This document shows positions 1 to 9,414 of a stretch of 64,000 nt of DNA, in pieces. The stretch is taken from NCBI GenBank assembly GCA_001599715.1, contig BCHU01000005.1, positions 62,001 through 126,000 of the forward strand, read 5' to 3'. The notes beneath the pieces are model-generated. The model was not told the origin of the DNA and ran no database searches. It worked only from the letters and a program-made list of their open reading frames with translations. The translations under genes were made by a program, and so were the position numbers. The stretch is from Phaeotremella fagi. Taxonomy: Eukaryota > Basidiomycota > Tremellomycetes > Tremellales > Phaeotremellaceae. Every line of letters starts with the position of its first letter. The first letter of the stretch is position 1.

Positions 1-1125
1 CCTACAGCACCTGGACTTCGTCTACCTGATACAGGTGAGGTTGTTGATAAAGTGCGTGCGGGGGGAAGGGGGTCGTCTGGAATCGATAAGCTACGACTGA
101 GGATATCTACTCACCAAAAGCGTCAGACGGTTGCCATCGATTAGTCTGTCTAACAGGTTGAGGTGTAGGATCAAGAGTCGATTGGGAAGAGAAACTCTCG
201 GATCTCATACTGGGAGTATTACTCCTACCTGTCAGCAACTTAACCAAACAGAACTCACAATCTCGGTTCGTTCCATAAACTAGCCCCGTTTCTGTTCTGA
301 ACGCCACCTCTGGAACCACCTTGCATCTGAACACCCGGACTACCATCATATTGCTCCCTACCCCAGTCGCTCGTGTTTGGTTTAGAAACACTTCCGGCAG
401 CTTGTTGAGCCTGATACTCGGAGTATTTAGCTTTAGCTTTTGAAAGTAAGGAATTGAAGGTTTGCTTTCCAACTGTCGTTATGTCAGGTAAAAAATATAA
501 CCTCGAAGACTACCCACCTTCAACGGCTCGTTCCAATTTCTCCTCAACAGCTAGCATACCAGGTGGATTGCCTTCTCCCTCGTTACCGTTAGAATTCCCG
601 AAACTGAATGGATCGTTTCGCTGAACTTGGGCCTGAGGGGGTGGTTGTGGTTGTGAACGTCTAACTCGTGGTTGATAAGGTAATTGATCAGTTGGGAATT
701 GTCTTCCCTGTTGCTGTTGCTGTTGGTACTGTTGGACATAAGATCGTTGATCCTGCATCTGCAGTGATCTAGCGAATTCAGCATCAAGATCGACCTGTGA
801 CTGGATCATATTTCAGTAACGTGTACTCTACTGTACGTTCAAATGAACTCACCTCCTCCTCACGTCTACTCCCAACCAATTCATCAGGTTTGAATTCAGG
901 ATCAGTCATTTGCAGTAACGTCTCAATAGCTCTATCCGAGCTCCCACCGACAGACTCGAGAATCACCTCGATAACGTCAACTTCAACTGTGGGGAACATT
1001 AATTGGAGTTCTGCGATTTTGGGATTCGAATGGGGCGGTGCGGTGGTGGGTGCATCTTCTGCATTGGCTGTGGTTGTTACTGGTAGAGATGTAGGTGGTG
1101 GTGATGACACTGTTGGTGCTGACAT
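1..1125 (-). CDS. CUE-domain protein, Cue5/TOLLIP-like (3' end beyond window)
   Basis: The protein is probably an ubiquitin-binding adaptor; CUE proteins such as yeast Cue5 link ubiquitinated cargo to autophagy. A Ser/Thr/Pro-rich start is followed by a CUE helix bundle containing LQLMFPTVEVDVIEVIL and a later ALETLL-like stretch (IETLLQM). Then come an acidic helix (DAEFARSLQMQ), a Gln run and a Pro-rich segment. Exons are joined by short introns near 786-832, 485-529, about 254-287 and about 53-112, each keeping the frame (for example VEVGKQTFNSLLSKAKAKYSEY). I chose the ATG at 1125 because codons upstream to the in-frame ATG at 1221 look like a low-complexity leader. The gene runs off the left edge, so the C-terminus is unseen. 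It diverges from KIN17 at 1315. The CUE call is fairly strong; the Cue5-like role is inferred. Confidence 0.75.
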
Positions 1126-1314
1126 TGTTGCTGTTGTCGCTATCGTTACCGTGTTTGTCGTTATCGTGAAGGTGTTTGTCAACGTTGCATGGGTTGATGC
1201 TTGGCTGAGTTTATGACGCATTGTCACCAAATACTTTATTCATCACCCCCAGTTAAAGGTGTTGTTCAATACTTTCAATCGTATCTCTTCTCATTAATCA
1301 TCACATCAACCACC

Positions 1315-2289
1315 ATGCCAAGAGCTGAATCTGGATCTAACAAAGCTATAGGTAACGCAATCAAGGCCAAAGGTAAGTAACCATACAACCACAAAGGCTA
1401 ATACTGACCCACCCCAGGCCTGGGTAGACTCCGATGGTACTGTCAAATCTGTGAAAAACAATGTCGAGACGAGAACGGTTTCCAAGCTCATTGTCGTGGA
1501 GAACCGCATCTACGAAAGTTAATGATAGTCGGTCCCAAAGCTGGTCAAACCATTGCAGAATTCTCTAAACAATTTCAATACGAATTCATGTCACTCCTCC
1601 GAACTCGACATAGTACCCAAAGAGTAAGAGCGAACGCGGTGTACAACGAATACATTCAAGATAAAGACCATGTTCACATGAACGCTACTCGTTGGGTCAC
1701 ACTTTCTGGTTTCGTCATGACGATAGGGAAAGCTGGTTTAGTTAAAGTTGACGAAGATGAGAAAGGGCTATGGATCAGTTGGATTGATAATACACCGAAA
1801 ACACTTGCTAAACAGGCTGCGTCGCAGAAGAGGGAGAGAGCTGAGATGGACGGTGAAGAGAGAGAGAGGAGGTTGTTGGAGGATCAGATTAAAAGAGCTA
1901 AAGCTAGTTTACCTGAGGATGTAGTGGGTGAAGGGGAATTGGTTAAACCAGAGGGAGAAAAGTTTTCATTAAACCTATTCGGTGGTGACAAAATCGAATC
2001 CAACGCACCATCAACATCAACAGAACCTAAAACGAACATTGCCTTCCCTTCACAATCCACACCAACCAGCATCTCATTCCAGAACCCACTCAAAAAACCA
2101 TCCACGAACATTTTCAAACAATCCAAACCCAAGGATGTTCAATCTACCCCTTCTGAAGCTGGGAAATCGAAAGTGTACATGAGTGAGGCTGAACGACTTA
2201 TGAAGGAGGATTTGGCTAGACGTGCGAATGGGGGTGGGAGAGGTGGTGGACGTGGTGGATATAGTGGATTTGGACCTAGACGTGGGTAG
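1315..2289 (+). CDS. KIN17: KIN17 / Rts2-like DNA/RNA-binding zinc-finger protein
   Basis: KIN17 is a conserved nuclear nucleic-acid-binding protein linked to DNA replication, repair and splicing. The CDS joins 1315-1372 and 1418-2289 across a 45-nt intron, giving 309 aa. The N-terminus carries the family's C2H2 finger (CQICEKQC then HCRGEPH) at about residues 28-50. It is followed by the KIN17 winged-helix core with the signature stretches EFSKQFQYEF, NEYIQDKDHVHMNATRW and WISWIDNTP. A charged Lys/Arg/Glu helix follows, then a Ser/Thr-rich linker and a C-terminal Arg/Gly tail (RGGGRGGYSGFGPRRG). Length matches the short fungal form, which lacks the C-terminal KOW domain of the animal protein. 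The start is the first ATG and has the family's expected N-terminus. Identification is very secure. Confidence 0.95.
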
Positions 2290-2410
2290 GGTAGTTTGAT
2301 GTTGTAAGATATGTATTCTAGGTTTTTGCCAATACATTGGTACATCAAGTACTGGAACAGAAGTAGAACCAGCTACGAACAGACTGAAATTATTCTAACC
2401 TCTACAGACT

Positions 2411-3275
2411 CTATCGATAAGTGTAATAACTTCCAGCAGGTAACGAAGCGTTCTCGATGGCCATAGCACCATGATTCATGACACCCGCAATAGCTTGCGC
2501 AGATTGCATTCTAAGTTGGTTATATCTAAATAACCATCAGTATCAGGTAAAGCAGAACGAACCTACTGCTGCATCAACTGCATAGCTCTCGATTTAAACA
2601 TGATCTCCTTATTCTAACTGTCAGTTCTAGCTTATCAAGGAAACTTACCCCAGCTTCATTGTCCGGGAATCGAGGTAGATCCTCTCTTTTCAAGGTAGGC
2701 CCACCAACTCTAAACACTCTGATAACGTTGGAGAGTTGTTTGAAAAATTCGTTGGGTTCAAGTTTGATCTTCTGCTCCAGAAAAGTTGCGAAACCTGATT
2801 TGTTGAGTACAGGAGTTGGCGCTTGGTGAGTTGAACAATGCATCATTTCGTCTAAACGAGTATACATTAACATTCTAGTTATCCGAGCTAAAACGATGGA
2901 CTCACAATACAAAGCTAAAGCTTTATCATAATGCTGTGGAACTTGTAACCCACATTCCCGTCTGAAAGCTTCCATCTTACTTTGTTCCAAACCACCCGTA
3001 TTCCTTGGATTGACAGCTTGATCCAAAGCGACGAAAATCGCGTTGGAGAGTCCTTCAAACATCTCGGTTCTGCTGCCGTTCTCTTCGAATAGACGGTTTG
3101 GATTTGGATTTGGATTTGGATTCGGTGCATGTTGGGGCGGGGTGTAAGCTTGATACGCTGGTGGATTACCTGGGGAGGTGTTGTTGGATGGTGCTGTTGA
3201 TAAACGTGTTCCACATTGGGTACAGAACACTGCTGCAGCTGTTGAAGGAGCACTACATTGACTACAGAAGGGCAT
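2411..3275 (-). CDS. zinc-ribbon domain protein, conserved fungal, function unknown
   Basis: A 262-aa protein encoded by three exons (3275-2649, 2613-2567, 2525-2411) with introns of 35 and 41 nt. Residues 4-22 form a double CxxC zinc ribbon (CSQC...CTQC). A Pro/Asn linker includes a PNPNPNPN run from an imperfect 6-nt repeat near 3100-3125. The rest is helical, with Cys and His residues around residues 110-150 and an AMQLMQQYNQLRMQ helix near the end. Without splicing the frame would end soon after residue 211, so the two 3' exons are inferred from splice signals and an open, sensible continuation. No enzymatic motif is seen. Zinc ribbons at protein N-termini usually mediate protein or nucleic-acid contacts; no specific role can be claimed. 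Confidence 0.8.
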
Positions 3276-3669
3276 GGTGGGTGTGGTAGTGGTATCAGAT
3301 CAAAGTATGATCTATCATCTATGCATTCACTATCACGCCCTTCAGCTCGGGGTACTAACCCGCTTGGCTGTTCCCTTCCCTCCTGCTCTACAAATAGATC
3401 TGTGCTAAGGATCTAGACTTCCCTGTACCTTGGCGGAAATCTGACGGCGTAGGCGGATTCTGATTCTGTGTTTGTGTTAAAGAAGTGTGGCAGCCTTTGG
3501 AAGGAGTACTTGAGGAAGGAAAGAAGCTTTCCTCGTGTATACCGCGAGGTAAACCGCAAGGTTTGATTGTGTTCAACTAAACACTGCTAATATGATATTG
3601 ATTTTTTGCATATTGTAAGTTATCCTTTGAATCATACCTTACACTCGTTTGACCAAACCATCAATCGAC
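3276..3669. promoter_or_regulatory. divergent intergenic region
   Basis: About 390 bp lie between the starts of the zinc-ribbon gene and the first SUMO-like gene, so this stretch must carry both promoters. I see no supported coding sequence. A 62-codon reading frame on the minus strand has no protein-like features. The last 60 bp before the ATG at 3670 are T-rich and may be the transcription start region. Confidence 0.4.
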
Positions 3670-4181
3670 ATGTCAGATACTGACTCAGGTTCAAGTTCAA
3701 CTTCAAGTCCGGTTTCAGTTTCAGGATCAGATACAGATCCAGATCCAGACAAAACTCCACCAACACCCCGAATCAAAAGAATTCATATAGCAGTGAGTGA
3801 TCAATCGACTTACTTTACATCACTTTTCCAACCCAAAAATCCAGTTTTCATGGGATTACGCACCAACAGTAATCATTTACAACGTGTTCCTAAAAGTGAA
3901 CGAAAAGTTTGAAGATACTTTTGAAGAGGTTGTCGCTAATGTTGGAGAGGATGGTATGAATTACCAGTATGTCTGTATAGTTTTTTTACTGCATGTTGAA
4001 TGATGACGATTAGATTCTATTATGCGGAGGGGTTGATTGAGGAAGACGCAGTTGGTTCATCAATTTTCATTTCAGAAGATATCCGCTCATGACAACTGTC
4101 TAGACGCCTATCGAGATCGCTATGGATACTGAACATACCAATTTCGTTTTGATAGCGACACTCGATGAAGATACTGAATGA
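3670..4181 (+). CDS. small acidic SUMO-like protein, array copy 1
   Basis: This is a 119-aa protein from four exons (3670-3792, 3845-3966, 4014-4050, 4104-4181). Exon 1 encodes a Ser/Asp/Pro-rich acidic extension ending RIKRIHIA. Exon 2 starts with FSWDYAP and continues through an amphipathic helix (NEKFEDTFEEVV). Exon 3 encodes a short strand FYYAEGLIEEDA, and exon 4 begins TPIEIAMDTE and ends in VLIATLDEDTE. This order, with a final TP-x-x-[LI]-x-M loop before the last strand, matches the beta-grasp layout of SUMO-type domains; that assignment is inference. Copies at 5109, 6364 and 7390 share the exon plan. It lacks the C-terminal Gly-Gly needed for conjugation. Without the last splice (donor GTTGGT, weak) the protein would stop at 4092, but the paralogs support exon 4. 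Confidence 0.65.
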
Positions 4182-4389
4182 GATTTAGGGTGGAATTGGA
4201 TAATAAAAATGATGGCGTTTGCGACGTATTGGATTGGATTAGGTTCAGATCATTTTTATCATCGCAGAGAGGGAGATTAGAAATAAGAGTCGAAATTGAA
4301 AGTCAAAACCGTCAATGTATTTCATCATGTATTATCGGACAATGATCGTTCCAATGATCAAATCTCAGTAACGATATTCTCCATTTACG

Positions 4390-4437
4390 GCATAGGAGAC
4401 AGAGGACTTCGACCCTGATGAATTGGATTTTATAAGT
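4390..4437 (+). pseudogene. possible relic of a SUMO-like last exon
   Basis: The frame reads E-T-E-D-F-D-P-D-E-L-D-F-I-S followed by a stop. This resembles the TPEDL(E/D)M-type last exon of the neighbouring genes and of SUMO itself. It is preceded by TTACGGCATAG, a usable splice acceptor. Upstream sequence reads YYRTMIVPM in one frame, weakly like the YY-strand exon, but no intact start or helix exon is found. It is short and could be chance. Confidence 0.35.
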
Positions 4438-4650
4438 TAGCTGATTCAGGTTTACGATTTAGACGCCAAAATCGCTTGAGTGGACACTTCCCATCCCACT
4501 ATGGTTTATCTGTATGTTCCCAGTGCATGAAAACGTTGAAAGTGAGCGATTAGGTATTATTCTTCCTTCGGTCGATTTGAATTTGTAAATTTCGAAGGTG
4601 GAAGATCAAACAAATGTCTTTGAACAGTAGTTGAGAAAGCGAATCTTCTA

Positions 4651-4833
4651 ATGTATCCACAAGTCACAGTACAATCTAATAATTATGCAGAAACCTTTAT
4701 AAATTTTCGATCACCTATGATTGATCCGTTTTTGAAGTGTGCAGCAAACAAGTACTATCCGTCATCACTTGGTGATGATGGCTTTTTACTCAAAGTGGCA
4801 GAGCCTCCTTTCCTCTTTGCATTGAGAAGTTGA
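4651..4833 (+). pseudogene. possible SUMO-like core fragment, 60 codons
   Basis: An intact 60-codon frame begins MYPQVTVQSNNYAETF and continues FRSPMIDPFLKCAANKY, then GDDGFLL. The pattern V-x-V, F-x-x-[KR], a helix with C-A-A-x-K-Y and D-D-G resembles the first strands, helix and DG turn of SUMO/Rad60-SLD domains. No acidic extension or TPED exon is joined to it, so it looks like a broken copy. The next bases show no convincing donor. Alternatively it is an unrelated short frame. Confidence 0.3.
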
Positions 4834-5108
4834 GAAGACGATCAGAAAATCACGATAAGCTTCCTGTGTTGCGAGTTGAATTTCAAATCATGAATATGAC
4901 ATAGATATGTGTGCCTTTGGTAGTACATCAACTTCAACGTGCTTCTCATGAAGAACATTGTCATGCGATCGTGTTGTTATAGATTCTTCTTCCTTTCGCA
5001 ACGCTTTTACATCAAGGCAAACGTGTAGATGACAGAGTACAATATCAGTCCAACTGAACATTTAAATGTCCTTTTCAACTTCAATACGAATCGTCAAATA
5101 CGTCCAAG

Positions 5109-5699
5109 ATGTTACCGATCCCGGCTCTGTTGAATCCAGAGGAATCGGACGCCTCCTCCGATGAGGAGATGGGGTCAGACTCGGAAGCTGAAGAAGAAGA
5201 GGAGGAGGGAGAAGCAAAGCCAGAGTATGCCTATTTGTGTGTAAGTTATATTCTCAGCAAACGACACCTAACATTGTTAAATGGATATCATAGTTTTCTT
5301 GGTACGAGCAACCTCACATCTTGATTCACGCAACCAATCACGAATACAATACTATTTTGAAACAGACGTTCAAAGATTTCACCAATCAATATGGAAGTGA
5401 GGGAGCTAGCGGATATATGTACGTCGTTTGAATTCGATCTGATTGTTTGGTGTTGATATCGTTAGTTTCTATTTTGGTGGGAATATTATCACTCCTGACA
5501 CTGTAAGTTCAAGTTTTGGGTTTATGGGTATTGATTAAGAGATTATCAGACACCTGAGGATGCTGGAATGGTTCCTGGCATTAGTGCTTATCTGACTGTT
5601 GTAGAATGTTTTCCTGAATCCGAAAGTGAGAGTGAGGGCGGGAGTGGAAGTGAAAGTGGTAATGAAGGCGGTAGTGAAGATGAAAGTGACAGTGATTAA
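5109..5699 (+). CDS. small acidic SUMO-like protein, array copy 2
   Basis: A 147-aa protein from four exons (5109-5240, 5294-5418, 5466-5502, 5550-5699). Exon 1 encodes an acidic extension with a Glu run ending in AYLC. Exon 2 (125 nt) starts FSWYEQPHILIH and contains a helix (LKQTFKDFTNQYG). Exon 3 reads FYFGGNIITPDT, and exon 4 begins TPEDAGM. A Ser/Glu/Gly-rich acidic tail (repeats of ESES, GSGSES, EDESDSD) is unique to this copy. The junctions fall at the same places as in the copies at 6364 and 7390. No C-terminal Gly-Gly is present. The SUMO-like fold is inferred from motif order; function is unknown. Splice donors and acceptors are canonical. Confidence 0.7.
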
Positions 5700-6363
5700 C
5701 GTTGTACATTTGGCTGTTTAATTGACTGTTTCGCTATGTAGTAATATCCACTGTACGTGGAAGATTGTGTAGTCATTATTAAAATTGTGTTCACATGGTG
5801 GTAGCTATGTACGTACCGAATGTACCCGTACAGCATCACTTGATTCACTTAACGCACACCTTTCCTTGTATCTCGTTTTATCCATCAGCCACATCACTTC
5901 GTGTTTGCAGAGTTTGTTTGCGAAGACAAGTATTCCCACGAGGCCATTAATCAAATCTAAAATCAATCAAAAATACTATTACGAGCTGTTTGTGCTGAAA
6001 TTAGCTGCAAGTCGATGATACACCACCGGGGTGTAGTTACCGGGGTATTTGGCAGGACGCAGCGATACAGCAGTGTCCACACCCATCAGCGACTGTGTCA
6101 CAGACACATTTCAATGACCGAGATCTTGTCCTCACCGGAACTAAACCTTGTTATCCAATCTATGGTGATAGGAAGTTAAGAATTGAGGAAGTTGAATGTC
6201 CCTTCTTCTTCGTCAACTCGAGGTAAACCAGTATATATTTATTACCTCTTTTGAAAACATGAAACAACTCAATCTGACGAACTGAATTCTACAGTATACT
6301 TTAAATCTATATTCACAGTACTACTCACATATTTAATCACCTGCAAAACTGGACATAAAGACA
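5700..6363. other. intergenic region between array copies 2 and 3
   Basis: No gene is supported here; a 77-codon frame at 5785 has no protein-like composition. A TATA-like run (GTATATATTT, 6231-6240) lies about 125 bp before the ATG at 6364 and may be part of that gene's promoter. Confidence 0.4.
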
Positions 6364-6810
6364 ATGACATATACTCCACCCAACGAGGTCGATGAAAATT
6401 CTGAAGTTACATTTTACGTGAGTGAATCTTCTTTAAACAATCAATACAATATCATTGACTCCCGGGATCAGTTTTATTGGAGACACAGACCCGACATTTG
6501 CCTCCTCATTGTTACTCTAGGGTTCAAAGATGACATGAGAGACGTCTACAAAGTGTTCATCCAGGAGAAAGGAGATCCGGAAGCGGATGATCATATGTGA
6601 GTACCGTTGCCTCCTGAATCATTCACCGACTTGAGTTGATATACATCAGGTTCTACGATGACGAAGGCGAAGAACTAGATCCAGATGAGGTGAGTTCATC
6701 ATCGGTAATCGATCCACTTATACTCTACATAGACCCCCGAATCACTCGAATTGGAGCCGGATTCGGACGTCTGTCTTTACGTTGAAGTCTACTACGCTGA
6801 AAGTGATTGA
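6364..6810 (+). CDS. small SUMO-like protein, array copy 3
   Basis: The 98-aa product is joined from 6364-6417, 6472-6596 (125 nt), 6650-6689 and 6733-6810. The N-terminal extension is only 18 residues (MTYTPPNEVDENSEVTFY). Exon 2 starts FYWRHRPDICLLIV and carries KDDMRDVYKVFIQEKGDPEADD, here split by no intron. Exon 3 reads FYDDEGEELDPDE, and exon 4 begins TPESLELEPD and ends CLYVEVYYAESD. The D-[DE]-G turn before the TPE loop is the closest in this array to the DG of SUMO. The copy at 7390 shares the K-D-x-x-x-D helix and the GDP-x-ADD segment, making these two sister copies. No Gly-Gly tail is present, so covalent conjugation is not expected. Confidence 0.7.
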
Positions 6811-7389
6811 AACTCGATCTTATCATCGACTCTCTGTAACCTTTTGTGGCACTACAATAGTAATCATTATTCTATAAATCGTCGAGTGAAATGTGGATGA
6901 TCATCAGAGTGGGAATACTGTTTCGCTGAATGTAATGTCTGTAATTATGAATGCAACTTTGACGACTTCGTTCTTCAGACGCAGTAGCATCCAGCAACAT
7001 GTACAGTAGCATTGATCTCGATATGAACGCGAGTTTTGTCCAGTGGCACAGCCTCGTTTCTTCAAGCGGCATCTGAAGTCCCAAATAAGAAACACAGGAC
7101 AGAAAGTAAAGCTATCACCAACTCCTTTGAGCTGTGTCAACGCCTCGAGGTGAGATCGAAAGTAACGCAACCCATGACCAGTTTAAAGTTCAGCTTGGCT
7201 ACACGAGTCCTTTTAATTCAGATCTGATCATCAAAACAGGATTTTTTCCATTTCGCCGATAATCCTGTTTTAGAACTTCAGAACCAAAGAAGCTATGCGT
7301 AATCCTTTCTGATTACCTGCACATTTACCTCGAGGTTGAGTGAATATAGTATAATTAATTTTGACCATTTCGTTTTCAATTCATCACCA
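6811..7389. other. intergenic region between array copies 3 and 4
   Basis: No gene is supported. Several 60-90 codon frames occur on both strands but lack splice context or protein-like composition. The stretch contains the perfect inverted repeat at 7233-7271. Confidence 0.4.
7233..7271. repeat. 11-bp perfect inverted repeat with 17-nt loop
   Basis: AAAACAGGATT (7233-7243) is followed after 17 nt by its exact reverse complement AATCCTGTTTT (7261-7271). It lies between array copies 3 and 4, about 120 bp before the ATG at 7390. It could be an RNA hairpin or a palindromic protein site. Confidence 0.7.
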
Positions 7390-7942
7390 ATGATGTCAAG
7401 CGATCCAGAAATGGCCCATGTTCGAGATATGTTCAACCAATCGATCTTTGAAGACGAGTCTGAAGAGGAGGAAGAAGACGATGAAGAGGATGAAGAGGAC
7501 GAGGAGGAGGGAGAAGGAGAAGAAGAAGAAGAGAAAGTCATGGTCACCATCTATGTAAGCACTTGAAGTCTTCATCTCGATCAGTACTGACGTCAAGTAC
7601 CTAGTTTGCTTGGATCGACGAACCTGAAACTGTTGTCCTTGTTTCCGAAGTAGGATACAAAGACAAACTTTGGGATGCTGTTGTCGCCTTCTTCGTTCAA
7701 CACGGGGATCCTAAAGCAGACGATCAATGGTGAGCTGCTTTTGATCGTCCTCGTCACACAATATAAGAAGGGCAATAATGACTGTATCCAGTGCCTATTA
7801 CGACGAGGATTTCATACTTGAAAACATGGTGAGTAGTCGTTCCTTGGATGTGTTCTATTCTGATAATCGACAGACTCCGGAGGACCTCGAAATGAGCACA
7901 GATGATCCTAACTTGATCCTTCTTGAGGAGACGCCTAATTAG
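7390..7942 (+). CDS. small acidic SUMO-like protein, array copy 4
   Basis: A 131-aa protein from 7390-7554, 7605-7729 (125 nt), 7792-7828 and 7874-7942. The 55-residue extension contains a long Glu/Asp run and ends in VMVTIY. Exon 2 starts FAWIDEPETVVLV and includes the helix DKLWDAVVAFFVQHG and then DPKADD. Exon 3 encodes AYYDEDFILENM; exon 4 begins TPEDLEM, which is nearly identical to the TPEDLDM loop known from yeast SUMO (Smt3). The last strand is NLILLEE and the protein ends ETPN without Gly-Gly. An ATG at 7393 is an equally good start. This is the array member that most clearly points to a SUMO-like ubiquitin fold. Function is unknown. Confidence 0.75.
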
Positions 7943-8224
7943 CGAAGTGGGAATGAGGATTAGTGTGCTTGAAGGTTGTAGTTGCTACGATTTGTTACTG
8001 ATGCTATTTTTTTTTTGACCGTTCTGTCGTCTTTTCGTCATGTATGATTGTTAACTTTAAATGATGCTGATCTATCAATTCAATCCACGCGGAATCCACT
8101 ATCTTCAGGTTAGAACCACGCAGAATAAAGTGCTGCAAATGAAATTGACTCCTCTCACAGAATCATTAAAATACATTAAATCGAAAACCTAAAATACACA
8201 ATCGAGAAACCCACTTCAAACCCA

Positions 8225-9414
8225 TCAAACCCTCCAATCTTGCCTCAAATCCTCATCAGCAGGTAGCAAACCCCCATTAACATTCCTGGTCCAACCCGTC
8301 GAGCCTAAATATTCCCAAATGGAATCTCGCAATCTACCCTTCGCATCGTCCCTAACGAATTTATCAGGCCATGTCGAACAAGCTTGAGCGAATGGGATGT
8401 TTGACAAGATTTTTTCGATCTTGATAACGGATTTTGGACGTAGTGGTATCTATTCTTTGTAAGCTTTATTGTATTTAAGCGCTTACAAGATTCGGGAATG
8501 ACCACAGGAACGTGAACCCTTTTTGAGTAGGTTGAATCGCTATTGTATCTGCAACAAAGATGATTCCGCTAACTGGAGTAGGTTTTGTTGGTAGATTATC
8601 AGGATCAGGAGGGGGTTCAACCAATCTATCCCAGTGAAGTATGGAAGAACCGTCGAAATGACTAAAGGTGAGTACAATCTCGACATCAAACTTACCCTCC
8701 GCATTGTATCAGCTTCAATCCCTCCTGTAACACCTCTTCTCCACTCCACCAAACCACTTTATCCTCAGCAGTAATATCTATCGTTCGTTGAAACCACATT
8801 TTATCCGTCTCACACAAATACAGGGCGACGTCTAAAGCTCTCGACCAAGTGAGAGAAGTCGCAAAGAACTACGAAGGTCAATCATGGAACATCTTCAACA
8901 CCTACATGAGGATGACTAATCGCTATACCCTTCAATGGAGATTTGAGATTTAATAGATGACCAACGAGCTGAGGTGATAGCAACGCCGAACAATCCCAAA
9001 TCCAAGATCCAGCCGATGTTTCAATGAGAATAGCTGCATAATATCAGATTTCATCATGTCTTGGACACTTTACTTACGTGTTTGACCTATAGCAAAAGGT
9101 GGTTCAGTTTGTATAAGTGTTATTCTTGAATCCTCTTTTTCAGGGAGAAGTATATTCCGACGCTCTAAATGTAAAGTCGCCAGTGACGTCCAAGCTTGAC
9201 CTGATGCTGGTACGAATTGACGTGGGTCTTCGCAAATGGGACCTACGGATGATTAGGTTAATTTTGAGGTACAGCTTATGGATAACATACATGTTTCTCT
9301 TGCACTAGAATATTGAGTGGCGCAAGCTTTACAAATTGGTAAACTCGCCTCCCGCTGAAGAATCTCGAAAGCGGAAGAAGGGATGGATCCAGTGTCGTCA
9401 AGTTCGATGGACAT
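8225..9414 (-). CDS. metallo-beta-lactamase-fold hydrolase-like protein
   Basis: About 325 aa in six exons. The start has a CKACATQY and CPICEDPRQFVP Cys-rich segment, followed by GQAWTSL. An MBL core follows with ETSAGSWIWDCSALL, a strand ending GIAISHPHFF, a helix region with LDVALYLCETDKMW, a CGGHFDGSSILHWDR motif, and later IIFVADTI. SHPH in place of the canonical HxHxDH metal site, with CGGHF and VADT further on, is the pattern of a fungal MBL-like family whose substrate is not known. Introns were placed from frame continuity, for example GHFDGSSILHW after a 40-nt intron near 8660-8700. The last exon (ending 8225) carries RLRDSIWEYLGSTGW. The family call is by motif recognition; activity is uncertain because the full HxHxDH set is not seen. 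Confidence 0.7.

Larger units (their letters stand above)
4182..5108. other. gap between array copies 1 and 2, with decayed SUMO-like pieces
   Basis: This 0.9-kb stretch has no intact gene. It holds two fragments that resemble parts of the neighbouring SUMO-like genes, listed separately at 4390-4437 and 4651-4833. The remaining sequence is AT-rich with stops in all frames. Confidence 0.4.

Noticed and set aside
797..1216. 139-codon plus-strand frame opposite the CUE gene
   Set aside because: It is antisense to the CUE-coding exon; the Val/Ser-rich translation reflects the opposite strand's Thr/Asn codons.
3388..3576. 62-codon minus-strand frame
   Set aside because: No motif, no splice context and it sits in a divergent promoter region.
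5785..6018. 77-codon plus-strand frame between array copies
   Set aside because: Composition is not protein-like, and it does not match any SUMO-like exon.
6904..7170. 88-codon minus-strand frame within the array
   Set aside because: Considered as a decayed gene, but it has no recognisable motif or splice partners.
7293..7550. Poly-serine minus-strand frame
   Set aside because: It is the antisense of the Glu/Asp run of array copy 4.
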